Positions 25,190 through 33,956 of a stretch of DNA of 64,000 nt are shown here, one piece after another. The stretch spans positions 2,314,501 through 2,378,500 of the forward strand of contig NZ_CP011120.1 in the NCBI RefSeq assembly GCF_001628715.1, written 5' to 3'. A program made the translations under genes and the position numbers. Position 1 is the stretch's first letter; each line of letters opens with the position of its first letter. The stretch is from Acetobacter oryzifermentans (GTDB lineage: Bacteria > Pseudomonadota > Alphaproteobacteria > Acetobacterales > Acetobacteraceae). The notes beneath the pieces were generated by a model. It did not search any database. It worked only from the letters and a program-made list of their open reading frames with translations, and was not told where the DNA came from.

Positions 25190-25523
25190 GATGACCGATC
25201 CCGTTTCTCCAGTAACATCAACGACCCCGCATATTCATGATGTGACCATAACAGATCTGACTGCGATAAATGCCAAGACAGCCGGCGTTGGGTTAGGTTT
25301 GCCCGAGGCAGCGATTGAGGGGATGACCTTGAGACATGTTCGGTTATCGGCCCAGAAAGGCCTTCAGCTTAGTCATGTTAGCGGACGTTCCTTTGGAGGC
25401 ACGCTCACAGTCCAGACGCCTCCACTTCTTCAGTGTGGATCTGCTGTGCACATGGAGGGATCAGGCCTGTGCTGTCCGGATGAGAGAAGCGTTCATGAAT
25501 GGGTTTTTACTCGACATAATTGA
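25190..25523 (+). pseudogene. C-terminal remnant of a GH28 polygalacturonase-like gene
   Basis: The + frame contains TTPHIHDVTITDLTAINAKT, then LGLPEAAIEGMTLRHVRLSA and QKGLQLSHVSG, the beta-helix rungs typical of GH28 pectin-degrading enzymes near the C-terminus. The catalytic part is missing, and upstream sequence (about 25050-25190) shows similar material in other frames. The gene is decayed. It hints that the cargo block once came from a plant-associated donor. Nothing is recognised between 25524 and 25794. Confidence 0.6.
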
Positions 25524-25794
25524 CCGTCTGTCGACTCAGAAAAAACAAAGCAGACAGGCGGCAGTCGCCTACATCCCCGACATTTCATGCATTCGGAAAT
25601 AATCCGCTTTGCGGACATAGGTCGCCCAGACGTCTGATGCTCTGAACGCCAATCGAAAGATGATTTTTGAAAGAATGGAGGAGAGACAAGTTACCAGTCG
25701 GAGGCAGGTCTGCCACCATATCGTCCCATGCCGACGGAGGCGCTGCAGACTGAGCATAGGTATAAGGCAGCGGTTCCTGACCGGCGCGCCCCGC

Positions 25795-26259
25795 TCAGAG
25801 CGGTAGAGGTCGCCCATCCACGACCTCCTTCATGACGAAGAATGTTCGTGTCTGACGTACGCCAGGCAGGGCGATAAGGCGGCTGGCGTGAAACCGGTTG
25901 AAATCCGCCATGTCCTTTACCCTGATTTTGAGAAAATAATCGAAATCCCCGGCCACAAGATAACAGTCCAGGATCGTCCTGATGTTGTGTACGGCCTGTT
26001 CGAACAGGCCGAAGCTGTCCGGTGTCGAGCGATCAAGAACGACGCCGACGAGAGCCAGCGTACCAAAACTGAGTTCTGCCGGCTCAAGCTGTGCGCGGAC
26101 ATCGCGCACGTAACCCTCTGTCATGAGGCGCTGGACACGGCGATGGCATGTTGCAGCGCTTATATTCGCCTCCTGAGCCAGTTCTGCATTGGCCATCCGG
26201 CCGTTCTTCTGGAGCAGGCGCAGCAGGGATACGTCGATTCGATCTAGGTTTTCTGACAT
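25795..26259 (-). CDS. Lrp/AsnC-family regulator, likely of ACC deaminase
   Basis: A 154-residue regulator. The N-terminal HTH is seen in LDRIDVSLLRLLQKNGRMAN and ISAATCHRRVQRLMTEGYV. The C-terminal RAM (ligand) domain includes DCYLVAGDFDYFLKIRVKD and ALPGVRQTRTFFVMKEV. It is divergent from acdS, an arrangement known for the Lrp-type activator AcdR of ACC deaminase genes. The ATG at 26259 is chosen as the family start; the frame is open to 26361. A palindrome lies 38 bases upstream. Confidence 0.88.
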   Translation of the reverse strand: MSENLDRIDVSLLRLLQKNGRMANAELAQEANISAATCHRRVQRLMTEGYVRDVRAQLEPAELSFGTLALVGVVLDRSTPDSFGLFEQAVHNIRTILDCYLVAGDFDYFLKIRVKDMADFNRFHASRLIALPGVRQTRTFFVMKEVVDGRPLPL

Positions 26260-26296
26260 GGAAGAATCTTCCAGATTGGTTATGTACGGTGACGTG

Positions 26297-26311
26297 TAAC
26301 ATACAATGTTA
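26297..26311. promoter_or_regulatory. Palindromic operator between the Lrp gene and acdS
   Basis: TAACAT (26297-26302), 3-base spacer, ATGTTA (26306-26311): a perfect 15-base dyad in the divergent region, matching the size of Lrp-type half sites. It is closer to the regulator gene (38 bases from its start) than to acdS (138 bases). Confidence 0.55.
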
Positions 26312-26448
26312 ATGAAAATAGAGAAAGGACACAGTATTTTCGACATCCAATAAGGAAGCACCTTTCATGAGGAATATGGGATAGTGCGGACGTCACCTCA
26401 GGGGCCGTCCAGTCAGCGGGACCGCCCTTTTCATTACGGAGCCCGCCC

Positions 26449-27465
26449 ATGCTGAAGCTCGACCGTTACGAACGCTATCCCCTGACTTTTGGCCCGACAC
26501 CGATCGAGCACCTGTCGCGCCTGTCGGATTTTCTTGGTGGTGATGTGAACATCTACGCCAAGCGCGAAGACTGTAATTCGGGTCTGGCGATGGGTGGCAA
26601 CAAGCTGCGCAAGCTCGAATATATCGTGCCCGACGCGCTCGCCTCGGGTGCCGATACGCTAGTCTCCATTGGTGGCGTACAGTCTAACCATACCCGGCTG
26701 GTAGCGGCTGTGGCAGCAAAGATCGGCATGAAATGTCATGTGATCCAGGAAAGCTGGGTGCCGCACGATGACGCCGTCTATGACCGCGTCGGCAACATTC
26801 TCATGACACGGCTGATGGGTGCCAATTCCCAGCTTGTCGATGAAGGGTTCGACGTGGGCATCCGCGATAGCTGGCTGAACGCGATGGAAGAGGTCAAGGC
26901 GAAGGGCGGCAAGCCTTACGCGATCCCGGCTGGAGCATCCGTCCATAAATACGGCGGTCTTGGATATGTCGGGTTTGCCGAAGAAGTGCGCGCCCAGGAA
27001 GCGGAAATGGGCATGAAGTTCGACTTCATCGTCGTCTGCACGGTTACCGGTTCGACACATGCTGGCATGGTCGTCGGGTTTGCCGACGATGGCCGGGCGC
27101 GCCAAGTCATCGGCATCGACGGTTCATTCACCCCCAAACCGGTCAAGGCGCAGGTGCTCGATATTGCGCAAAAGACCTCGGCTCTGGTCGATGGCCCTGC
27201 CATTGCCGGCGACGACATCATCTTGATGGAAGATTATGCCTACCCCGCATACGGCGTGCCTTCAAAAGAAACCGTCGAGGCCATGCGCATTGCCGCGCGG
27301 ACCGAAGCGATGATTACGGATCCCGTGTACGAGGGCAAATCCATTCAGGGTCTGATCGACCTCGTGAAGAAAGGCTTCTTTCCCAAGGGCTCGAATGTTC
27401 TTTACGCCCATCTTGGCGGTGCGCCAGCGATCAACGGGTACAGCTACACCTTCCGCAACGGCTGA
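26449..27465 (+). CDS. acdS: 1-aminocyclopropane-1-carboxylate (ACC) deaminase
   Basis: A 338-residue PLP enzyme of the tryptophan-synthase-beta fold that splits ACC, the precursor of plant ethylene, into 2-oxobutanoate and ammonia. The PLP lysine is in [11 protein letters not shown] (Lys~54). [25 protein letters not shown] and [11 protein letters not shown] match the family. The residues that separate it from D-cysteine desulfhydrase look like the deaminase type: Tyr-Glu in DPVYEGKS and Leu in YAHLGGAP. The length equals the norm (338). With the divergent Lrp gene it forms a complete acd unit. Bacteria use it as a nitrogen source and to lower plant stress ethylene. Confidence 0.95.
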   Translation: MLKLDRYERYPLTFGPTPIEHLSRLSDFLGGDVNIYAKREDCNSGLAMGGNKLRKLEYIVPDALASGADTLVSIGGVQSNHTRLVAAVAAKIGMKCHVIQESWVPHDDAVYDRVGNILMTRLMGANSQLVDEGFDVGIRDSWLNAMEEVKAKGGKPYAIPAGASVHKYGGLGYVGFAEEVRAQEAEMGMKFDFIVVCTVTGSTHAGMVVGFADDGRARQVIGIDGSFTPKPVKAQVLDIAQKTSALVDGPAIAGDDIILMEDYAYPAYGVPSKETVEAMRIAARTEAMITDPVYEGKSIQGLIDLVKKGFFPKGSNVLYAHLGGAPAINGYSYTFRNG

Positions 27466-27476
27466 ACACAAACAAG

Positions 27477-27618
27477 ACAAGACGCACCGTGCAGAGTCGC
27501 ACGGCGCGTCTTGTACGAATTGCGTCGGAGACACGAAGGTCACCTGAAGACCTATCCCGATCACAATACGTCAAACGAACCGCGATCTTCCCCTGATAAG
27601 CCATTATCAGGGGGTTTT
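27477..27618 (+). terminator. Two hairpins ending acdS transcription
   Basis: The first, 27477-27513, has arms CAAGACGCACCGTGC and GCACGGCGCGTCTTG with one mismatch and a 6-base loop, starting 12 bases after the acdS stop. The second, CCCCTGATAA (27590-27599) with TTATCAGGGG (27604-27613), is followed by TTTTAT and is a classic intrinsic terminator. It also faces the convergent Lrp gene ending at 27635. Confidence 0.8.
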
Positions 27619-27634
27619 ATCTGGCCTTTTCTTT

Positions 27635-28117
27635 TTATCGTTCCAGATGCTTCACAGGCAGCGCAGTCGTATATTTAACCTGATTCAACGCGAAATTTGA
27701 TCTGATGCTTGATATACCGGGGATCTGCGTAAGAACCTCCAGCATGAATTCCTGATAGCGAGGAAGATCTTCAATGACGACGCGAAGAAGAAAATCGGCT
27801 TCTCCCGTCATGAGATAACATTCCATCACTTCCGGCCGCGCCTGAACCGCCGAAATAAAGACTTCCAGTGACTGTTTGTCCTGTTGTTGCAGAGAGACAT
27901 GGACAAAAACATTCATGGCGAGACCGAGTTTGAGCGGATCGACCAGCAGCACGGTTCGCTTGAACACGCCCTGCGCTTTCATCTCCGCAACCCGACGCCA
28001 GCATGGCGACGGAGACAGGCCAACACTTTCAGCGAGGTCGGCATTACTGATCTCTGCATTGTCCTGAAGGGCCTCAAGAATCTTGAGGCTCGCGGCATCG
28101 AAACTCACGGACTGCAT
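27635..28117 (-). CDS. Lrp/AsnC-family regulator, divergent from an EamA exporter
   Basis: A 160-residue regulator with the HTH in LKILEALQDNAEISNADLAE and GLSPSPCWRRVAEM, and the RAM domain with ECYLMTGEADFLLRVVIEDL and IPGISSIRSNFALNQVK. It is divergent from a DMT-type transporter, a common pairing in which an amino acid turns on its own exporter. The start at 28117 gives the family length. It is clearly different in sequence from the Lrp protein 1.5 kb away, so this is not a recent duplicate. Confidence 0.9.
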   Translation of the reverse strand: MQSVSFDAASLKILEALQDNAEISNADLAESVGLSPSPCWRRVAEMKAQGVFKRTVLLVDPLKLGLAMNVFVHVSLQQQDKQSLEVFISAVQARPEVMECYLMTGEADFLLRVVIEDLPRYQEFMLEVLTQIPGISSIRSNFALNQVKYTTALPVKHLER

Positions 28118-28252
28118 AGGAATAATTTTTCTCTAAAGCGGTGAAATAGGGTATTCTATACCTAATGAGAGCAAATATCAGGTAACTTGGAACGGATTTT
28201 CCCACCGAAATCAATACAATGCGCTTTACCATTTCTATCATGAGATAGCGCC

Positions 28253-29245
28253 ATGAATTCAAAATCGGACCGGCCATCAAGAACTCATCAGCCTGCCGCT
28301 GTCGGCGTGGCAACATTTGTCTGGCTGGGCGTTATGGTTCTGCTCTGGGGCGCGAGCTGGCCCGTGACAAAACTGGCGCTTGCAACGGTGTCGCCCCTGT
28401 GGCTGGCCGCAATCCGCTTTGGAAGCGCCGCCATCTGTCTGTTCGGCTTCGTCTGGTGGAAAGGCCAGCTTTGCCGTCCACCTGTGGGCGACTGGTCGAT
28501 CGTGGCCTCGATGGGCATGTTGCAGATGATGGCCTTTACGGGGCTGGGCATGATTGCAATGACCAGAACCGACACCAGTCACGCGGTCTTGCTGGCCTAC
28601 ACGACCCCATTATGGGGCGTTCTGGTATCGTGGCTTGCGCTTCGACAGACGCCGACCCGTGTGCAGCTTCTGGCATTATTTGTGGGTTTGTCGGGGACAG
28701 CGCTGATCTGCTCCCCCCTGGAAATGGACTGGCACGCACCGGGAACGCTCATGGGCAGCATCTTTCTGCTAATCGGCGCGGTTGCCTGGGCCGTTACGAT
28801 CTTTCATATCCGCCATCATCGCTGGCACACGTCTCCCTTGGCTCTCGCACCGTGGCAGATGCTTCTGGCGACCATTTTTCTGACGGCTCTCGCCTGGACC
28901 GTGGAAGGTGCGCCTCGATGGGGTGCTACAGACTGGCACCTGCTGGGCATGCTCTTCTTTATCGGCCCGGTGGCAACATCAGTGTGCTTTGTCATTTCGG
29001 CTGAATATGGACGAAGAATATCAGTGTTCGCGATGTCCAATTTTACATTGGGCGTCCCTCTGATCGGTATCGTGACGTCCTTTCTTTTCCTTGGAAACCA
29101 CCTCACGGGACTGTTCCTGACCGGTTTGACGCTTGTCTTCTTCGGAGCCGTCCTGGCAGCGGCGGCAGGCGGCCCGCTGCCTGCTTTCCGGTTTCTTCAG
29201 AGAGGGAAATGCGAGAAGGAAACAATCTCGCCAGTGTCAGGCTGA
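28253..29245 (+). CDS. EamA/DMT-family exporter
   Basis: A 330-residue inner-membrane protein with ten hydrophobic segments in two EamA repeats. The first starts at VMVLLWGASWPVTKLALATV and the second near MGSIFLLIGAVAWAVTIFHI. These proteins export amino acids or other metabolites. The neighbouring Lrp-type regulator suggests an amino-acid substrate. The start at 28253 gives a polar N-terminus of ~20 residues before helix 1. The C-terminal tail is charged. The substrate is inferred from context only. Confidence 0.88.
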   Translation: MNSKSDRPSRTHQPAAVGVATFVWLGVMVLLWGASWPVTKLALATVSPLWLAAIRFGSAAICLFGFVWWKGQLCRPPVGDWSIVASMGMLQMMAFTGLGMIAMTRTDTSHAVLLAYTTPLWGVLVSWLALRQTPTRVQLLALFVGLSGTALICSPLEMDWHAPGTLMGSIFLLIGAVAWAVTIFHIRHHRWHTSPLALAPWQMLLATIFLTALAWTVEGAPRWGATDWHLLGMLFFIGPVATSVCFVISAEYGRRISVFAMSNFTLGVPLIGIVTSFLFLGNHLTGLFLTGLTLVFFGAVLAAAAGGPLPAFRFLQRGKCEKETISPVSG

Positions 29246-29420
29246 TGCTCATCGGAGACCCGCAACCCTGTCGAAAAGCAAAGGAAGTATCTGCATTGCC
29301 CTGCACGTTTCAGAGAGAGGAGTCCGCAAGGGATTGCTTTTGAAGGCAGCTTCACAAAAGTATCCCTATGCGGGAAACAGGCGCAATGTTGCCTATAAAT
29401 TCTGAAGAAAAGAGGAAACA

Positions 29421-29906
29421 ATGAACAGACGCACGCTCATTATCGCGACCGCCATTTCACTGATCTCGACAGGATCGGCAAGCTTTGCACAGAGCCATAG
29501 TCATGGCGGGGCAAAGGTCATTTCCACCCCCGAGGATGTTCAGTGGCAGCCCGCACCGGCCATTTTTCCGCAGGGAATGAAAATTGCCTATCTTTATGGC
29601 GATCTGGCAAAACACGAACCGTTCACCATCCGGGTCATGATGCCGCCCCACAGCGTTATTGCACCGCACACGCATAATCTTGACGAAATGCTCACGATTA
29701 TATCCGGTAATCTCGATCATTACACCGGCCCGAAAATGAATCCGTCAGAAGGACTTCATATGGAAGCGGGCGGTTTCGTGCACCTTCCGGTGAATATGGG
29801 TCACGCCCTGAAGGCTGGGGACAGCGGGGCTATCTTGCAGGTTTCCGGTGTTGGTCCTTTCGGCATGACCTATGTCGATCCAAAGGATGATCCGCGACAC
29901 AGGTAA
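29421..29906 (+). CDS. Exported cupin-domain protein
   Basis: A 161-residue protein with a signal peptide (MNRRTLIIATAISLISTGSASFA, cut near residue 24) and a single cupin domain. Motif 1 is PPHSVIAPHTHNLDEMLTIISG, with the metal ligands His-x-His and Glu, and motif 2 is HLPVNMGHALKAG. The mature N-terminus SHSHGG may add metal affinity. It is likely a periplasmic metal-binding enzyme or stress protein. The AAAGAGGAAACA before the ATG at 29421 is a good ribosome site. The substrate is unknown. Confidence 0.82.
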   Translation: MNRRTLIIATAISLISTGSASFAQSHSHGGAKVISTPEDVQWQPAPAIFPQGMKIAYLYGDLAKHEPFTIRVMMPPHSVIAPHTHNLDEMLTIISGNLDHYTGPKMNPSEGLHMEAGGFVHLPVNMGHALKAGDSGAILQVSGVGPFGMTYVDPKDDPRHR

Positions 29907-30015
29907 TAGTCATAGAATCAGTGTTCCGACGTGCCTGAGACTTCCACCCAATGGGGATCATGATCTCAGGCACGTCGGTACACGCTTCATTTCAAGTGGG
30001 CGAAGGCCCGACGCA

Positions 30016-30105
30016 TCAAGCCTGTATGCCGATCAGTGCCTCGCTGAGCCCCCACAGACGGGTGGCCGCTGCAGGATCGATGGCCCACGGCAGGACACCA
30101 TCAAG
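30016..30105 (-). pseudogene. C-terminal scrap of a short-chain dehydrogenase
   Basis: The minus frame ending at 30016 reads LDGVLPWAIDPAAATRLWGL and then SEALIGIQA, a pattern typical of the last ~30 residues of an SDR-family oxidoreductase. Nothing upstream continues it. The surrounding stretch 29907-30544 has no intact gene; its other notable feature is the inverted repeat at 30209-30252. Confidence 0.4.
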
Positions 30106-30208
30106 AGCCTTGTGATCGGCCGGTATTCATGAGGACTTACACGATGCAAACCGCTGGACTACGGTAACAAAGATTGCAGACCCTTCATCTTCTCGCTGCT
30201 CGGCGTCG

Positions 30209-30252
30209 GCAATGTGAGTCCAAACCTCCATCGAGATTTGGACTCACATTGC
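30209..30252. repeat. Perfect 16-bp inverted repeat in a gene-free stretch
   Basis: GCAATGTGAGTCCAAA (30209-30224) and its exact complement at 30237-30252 are separated by 12 bases. There is no T-run after it. It could be the fused ends of a deleted insertion sequence or a large operator-like hairpin; I cannot assign it. Confidence 0.6.
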
Positions 30253-30544
30253 TATCACGACGTAAAAGGTCTGAAGCAGCCTGTCTGCTTTTCACGCGCT
30301 AAACGGACAGATTGCTGTCGCCTTCATGTCGGACGCCAGAGCGTCGGCCTTTGCTTCTCTGAAGCCGACGTGTTCATGGCCTGCGAGAATAGGCTGTCGC
30401 CGATCACGACCAACACACGAGCATCCAGCCTAAAATGCGCGGTATGTGCCAGCAGCCAAGTGCGATCACCCCGTTTGTCTCTGTAGGGCATAGGGGGAAC
30501 TCAAGACCAGTCTCCCTGGAAAAGGTTATCAATGGGTGACAGGC

Positions 30545-31015
30545 TCAATGATCGTCGGAATTGCAGCCCGGAGCACGCGGAGAGCTGACGGCTTGGCGCA
30601 GCCGGTCGACCCGATTACGCAAGTCCCGCAGTTCGGTGATCGACAGCCCGGTCGCCGTTAACACACAAGCCGGAATCGTCTCGGCCTGAACGCGCAGGGC
30701 CCGACCGGCCTCGGTCAGATGAACGCGCACCTGTCGTTCGTCCTTCTGGTCGCGGGTGCGCTCCACAAGGCCAGCGCCCTCCAGCCGCTTGAGCAACGGG
30801 GTCAGGGTGGAGCTAACCAGATCGAGTTGTGATCCGATTTCGCCGACAAGTCTGCCGTCACTGCTCCACAGGACGGTCATTACTAGATATTGCGGATAGG
30901 TGAGACCGAGCGGCTCGAGCAGCGGTTGGTACAGCCGATTGAAGGCGTGGCTCGCGGCATACAGCGAGAAGCACACGAAATTCGACAGATCAGGTGTGGA
31001 TGGGTCTTCGTTCAT
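30545..31015 (-). CDS. MarR/OhrR-family regulator
   Basis: A 156-residue winged-helix repressor. The DNA-binding core is seen in GLTYPQYLVMTVLWSSDGRL, QLDLVSSTLTPLLKRLEGAG and LVERTRDQKDERQVRVHLTE. The N-terminal segment (FVCFSLYAASHAFNRLYQPLL) resembles OhrR, in which the first Cys (here VCFSLY) senses peroxides; this Cys is present. The ATG at 31015 has GGAGG five bases upstream; the frame is open to 31057. It is divergent from an esterase gene, with ATATCG palindromes between. An OhrR-like peroxide sensor is a reasonable guess. Confidence 0.85.
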   Translation of the reverse strand: MNEDPSTPDLSNFVCFSLYAASHAFNRLYQPLLEPLGLTYPQYLVMTVLWSSDGRLVGEIGSQLDLVSSTLTPLLKRLEGAGLVERTRDQKDERQVRVHLTEAGRALRVQAETIPACVLTATGLSITELRDLRNRVDRLRQAVSSPRAPGCNSDDH

Positions 31016-31040
31016 ATCGTCCTCCATAAGTAGGGCCATT

Positions 31041-31127
31041 ATATCGCGTAATATCAAATCTTGGGCGATGTTAATGCATGGGAGCCATGCAATTTACCAT
31101 GTTGAGCGATAATATCGTGCGCGATAT
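31041..31127. promoter_or_regulatory. MarR-type operators between the regulator and esterase genes
   Basis: A perfect dyad ATATCGTGCGCGATAT (31112-31127) and a related, less regular ATATCGCGTAATAT (31041-31054) lie in the divergent region. Sites of this kind placed near each start fit repression of both genes by the MarR protein. Confidence 0.6.
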
Positions 31128-31177
31128 GTAATGCCTCACAGGCCGATCGCAGCCTGATCGATACGGAGTTTTCCATC

Positions 31178-32200
31178 ATGAAGCGCCTCTCCACAGTCAT
31201 CGCCTTGGCTACCGCTATTGCCGCCGCGCCCGCGCTCGCCGCTCCCGTGCTGGAGCCCACGACCCAGCATTTCCTCAACGACCTCGCCACCGCCCATGTC
31301 CCGGCCATCCCCTCGCTGTCCCCGCACGATGCCCGTGCGCTGCTGGACGGCGCGCAGGCATCGGTGAAGGTCACCGCTCCCGCTGCCCGGATCACCGACC
31401 GCGTGCTCCCCGTTGGCCCGACCGGCAGCACACGCATCCGGATCTATCGCCCGTTCGACGCCCCGAACCATGCGCCGGCCATCGTCTATTATCATGGTGC
31501 CGGTTGGGTGATGGGCGGCCCGGCCAGCCATGACCGCCTCGTGCGCGATCTAGCGGCGGGCAGCGGTGCGGTGGTGATCTTCGTCGATTACGAACGCTCG
31601 CCCGAGGCGCGTTATCCAACTGCGATCGAGCAGGATTATGCGGTTCTGGAGTATGTCGCTCGTCATCCGGTCGAATTCGGGATCGATCCATCCCGCATTG
31701 CCATCGCCGGAGACAGCGTCGGCGGTAATATGGTTGCGGTCGTCTCCGCCCTCGTTGCGGAGCGGCATGGACCCAGGCCCGTAGCCCAGCTCCTGTTCTA
31801 TCCGGTGACCGATGCCGCAATGAATGACGGATCCTATCGCGAGTTCGCCAGTGGCCCCTGGCTGACAGCGAAAGCCATGGATTATTTCTGGAACCAGTAT
31901 CTGCCTGCCGGCACGGATCGCGCCCAGCCGCATGTCTCGCCGCTGAACACGCCGGACTCCATCCTGCACGGGCAGGCGCCAGCGCTGGTCATTACAGATG
32001 AAAACGATGTCCTGCGTGACGAGGGCGAGGCCTACGCCCGACGCCTGGTCGAAGCTGGCGTGCCGGTCATAACGACCCGCTATAACGCGACGATCCACGA
32101 TTTCGTTATGCTCAATGCGCTTGCCAAGACGCCGGCGGCCACCGCCGCAGTCGCCCAAGCGGCTCATTTCCTACGCGATGCCTTTACGAAGGTAAAGTGA
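31178..32200 (+). CDS. Exported alpha/beta hydrolase, HSL-type esterase
   Basis: A 340-residue esterase of the hormone-sensitive-lipase group. A signal peptide (MKRLSTVIALATAIAAAPALA) sends it to the periplasm. The oxyanion motif is YYHGAGW (HGGG-type), the nucleophile Ser is in GDSVGGNM, the Asp in DENDVLRDEG and the His in ATIHDF. The length is normal, so this copy is whole. Its 3' half was copied, partly inverted, to 34350-34860. It is divergent from a MarR regulator and so likely induced by the ligand of that protein. The ester substrate is unknown. Confidence 0.88.
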   Translation: MKRLSTVIALATAIAAAPALAAPVLEPTTQHFLNDLATAHVPAIPSLSPHDARALLDGAQASVKVTAPAARITDRVLPVGPTGSTRIRIYRPFDAPNHAPAIVYYHGAGWVMGGPASHDRLVRDLAAGSGAVVIFVDYERSPEARYPTAIEQDYAVLEYVARHPVEFGIDPSRIAIAGDSVGGNMVAVVSALVAERHGPRPVAQLLFYPVTDAAMNDGSYREFASGPWLTAKAMDYFWNQYLPAGTDRAQPHVSPLNTPDSILHGQAPALVITDENDVLRDEGEAYARRLVEAGVPVITTRYNATIHDFVMLNALAKTPAATAAVAQAAHFLRDAFTKVK

Positions 32201-32501
32201 GAGAACAGAAGCGGTCTGAAGCAATTTCCTCCAAAAAGAGGGAGCCCGCTCAGCCGGGCAAGTCGCTCTTCAACATCAAAGAAACCGGGCTGTTTCATGT
32301 CGCCACTCCTCCAATGAAAACCGGAAAAATGGAATCACAGAGAGGGCCTCAAAACCAAGAGGTTTTTCGAACCGTCCACTTGATATCGGGATCGAGAAAT
32401 CACGGCGGGACATAAAATGTCGTCACCACCTATTACCTAGACGTATTGTAAATGCCGTAAATAGAGAACTGCATCGTAAATTCGATCGTTAGGATAATGC
32501 A
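32201..32501. other. Gene-free region between the esterase and PfpI genes
   Basis: About 300 bases. The first ~43 bases belong to the segment that is repeated at 34818-34860. A 72-codon frame runs through it but has no recognisable features. An AGGA ribosome site for the next gene lies near 32491. Confidence 0.45.
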
Positions 32502-33083
32502 GTGGCTAGTAAACAAATTCTCATGCTCGCAGGCGACTTTGTCGAGGATTACGAGCTCATGGTTCCGTTCCAGATGCTGCTCATGGTGGGGCACAAGGTT
32601 GACGTGGTTTCACCCGGAAAGAGAGCGGGGGAACACGTGGTCACAGCCATCCATGATTTTGAAGGCCATCAGACCTACACCGAAAAACGTGGCCATAATT
32701 TCACGCTCAATTCCACCTACGCCGGAGCCAAGGCAGGAGATTACGATGCGCTTGTTATCCCGGGCGGTCGGGCTCCGGAGCAGCTCGGCACGGACGAAAC
32801 CGTTCTGGAACTCATTCGCGCCTTCGTCGCTGCAGATAAACCGATCGCCGCAGTATGCCACGGCCCGCAGCTTCTTGCCGCGGCAAATGTTGTTGCAGGC
32901 CGCAAAATTTCCGCCTACCCCGCTTGTCGCGCCGAAATGATTCTTGCCGGTGCCGATTATCAAACAGTCGCAATGGACGACGCCGTAACAGACGGCAACC
33001 TCGTGACGGCGCCAGCCTGGCCGGCACATCCGGCATGGATCAGCCAATTCCTGTCGGTTTTGGGAACACGGATCGAAGTCTAG
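32502..33083 (+). CDS. DJ-1/PfpI-family protein
   Basis: A 193-residue cytoplasmic protein of the glutamine-amidotransferase-like fold. The nucleophile elbow is AVCHGPQLL, with the active Cys near residue 117 followed by His. The acid position is in FVEDYELMVPFQML, and YDALVIPGGRAPEQL is the family strand-loop. Members act as deglycases, peptidases or stress chaperones. It starts with GTG at 32502 behind AGGA. It is followed 27 bases later by a ribbon-helix-helix gene, perhaps in one transcript. Confidence 0.88.
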   Translation: MASKQILMLAGDFVEDYELMVPFQMLLMVGHKVDVVSPGKRAGEHVVTAIHDFEGHQTYTEKRGHNFTLNSTYAGAKAGDYDALVIPGGRAPEQLGTDETVLELIRAFVAADKPIAAVCHGPQLLAAANVVAGRKISAYPACRAEMILAGADYQTVAMDDAVTDGNLVTAPAWPAHPAWISQFLSVLGTRIEV

Positions 33084-33109
33084 AAAATTGTCACGATGGG
33101 AGAACCGAA

Positions 33110-33433
33110 ATGTGTGAACTCTATATCCGCGCCGATCCGATTCACTATGAGAACCGCACACGATCGCTTCGGATACACGGGGCCGTCACCACTATTCGGC
33201 TAGAAAATATGTTTTGGGAAATCCTGACGGAAATTGCAGCGGCTGATGACCTAACTGTTAATCAGCTCATCACGAAGCTTTCAGACGAAGTCACTGAACT
33301 TCGTGGCGAACTCCCGAACGTGGCATCTTTCTTGCGGGTCAGTTGCCTCCAATATTTAAAGCGGGAGCGCTCTATCGAAGCAGTATCCGGCCCCAAGGCC
33401 GGTCATCCCATCGCATTGCGTCGGGTCGGATAA
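33110..33433 (+). CDS. Ribbon-helix-helix domain protein
   Basis: A 107-residue protein with an RHH_4-like domain: a strand in SLRIHGAVTTIRLENMFWEI followed by helices TEIAAADDLTVNQLITKLSD and NVASFLRVSCLQYLKRER. Proteins of this type are small predicted DNA-binding regulators widespread in alphaproteobacteria. The ATG at 33110 is 27 bases after the PfpI stop. The C-terminus ends in a Pro/Gly tail near the boundary with an IS481 fragment, so the last residues may be altered. The target is unknown. Confidence 0.7.
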   Translation: MCELYIRADPIHYENRTRSLRIHGAVTTIRLENMFWEILTEIAAADDLTVNQLITKLSDEVTELRGELPNVASFLRVSCLQYLKRERSIEAVSGPKAGHPIALRRVG

Positions 33434-33462
33434 CCGAGCCAACCCCGAAAGCTTGCTCAGAG

Positions 33463-33840
33463 CTACCTGTTTAGTCCCGTGTTTTGATTGGTTGGATTGA
33501 TGATGAATTTTTCTGGCTCTGAAGTCCAGATTTTGCAGACGTATTCGTAAGGGGTGAGGCCGTTCAGGGTCTTGAGCCTTCGCCCGAAATTATAGACTGC
33601 CATGAAGTCATTGAGGTGTGTCCTCAACTGCTCATGACTGTCGTAATGGAAGCGTTTGACGGTTGCTTCCTTGATTGTCCGGTTCATCCGCTCAACCTGA
33701 CCGTTCGTCCAGGGATGATTGGGTTTCGTCAGACGATGTTCGATCCCGTGAGCTTCGCAGATCATGTCGAAGCGCATGGGGCGAGACCAGGCCGTATTGC
33801 GGTTACGGGGCTGATCAGCGAACTGGATGCCGTAGCACAT
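33463..33840 (-). pseudogene. IS481-type transposase, C-terminal fragment
   Basis: The minus frame contains EAHGIEHRLTKPNHPWTNGQ, VERMNRTIKEATVKRFHYDS and LKTLNGLTPYEYV, the end of the DDE integrase core with its catalytic Glu (in NGQVERMNRTIKEA). The first two Asp residues and the helix-turn-helix are absent, so it is a dead fragment of about 125 codons. It is cut on its upstream side at about 33850, where the palindrome and IS110 fragment begin. Confidence 0.85.
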
Positions 33841-33862
33841 CGGGAAGCTCTTTTGCAGAGTT

Positions 33863-33892
33863 CACCTATCTGGCCTTAAGGCCAGATAGGTG
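33863..33892. repeat. Perfect 30-base palindrome at the IS481/IS110 junction
   Basis: CACCTATCTGGCCTT (33863-33877) is followed directly by its exact complement (33878-33892). It lies 65 bases before the IS110-type transposase start. It may be a preferred palindromic target of that element, or a duplicated end fused head to head. Confidence 0.7.
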
Positions 33893-33956
33893 GCCACGAC
33901 CGGGTGATATGTCTCCACTATGATGGTGTCCAGCCACACAGGGGAGATAACCGGCC

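Noticed and set aside
32197..32415. A 72-codon gene after the esterase
   Set aside because: It overlaps the esterase stop, has no ribosome site or domain, and its first part is repeated in a non-coding copy at 34.8 kb.
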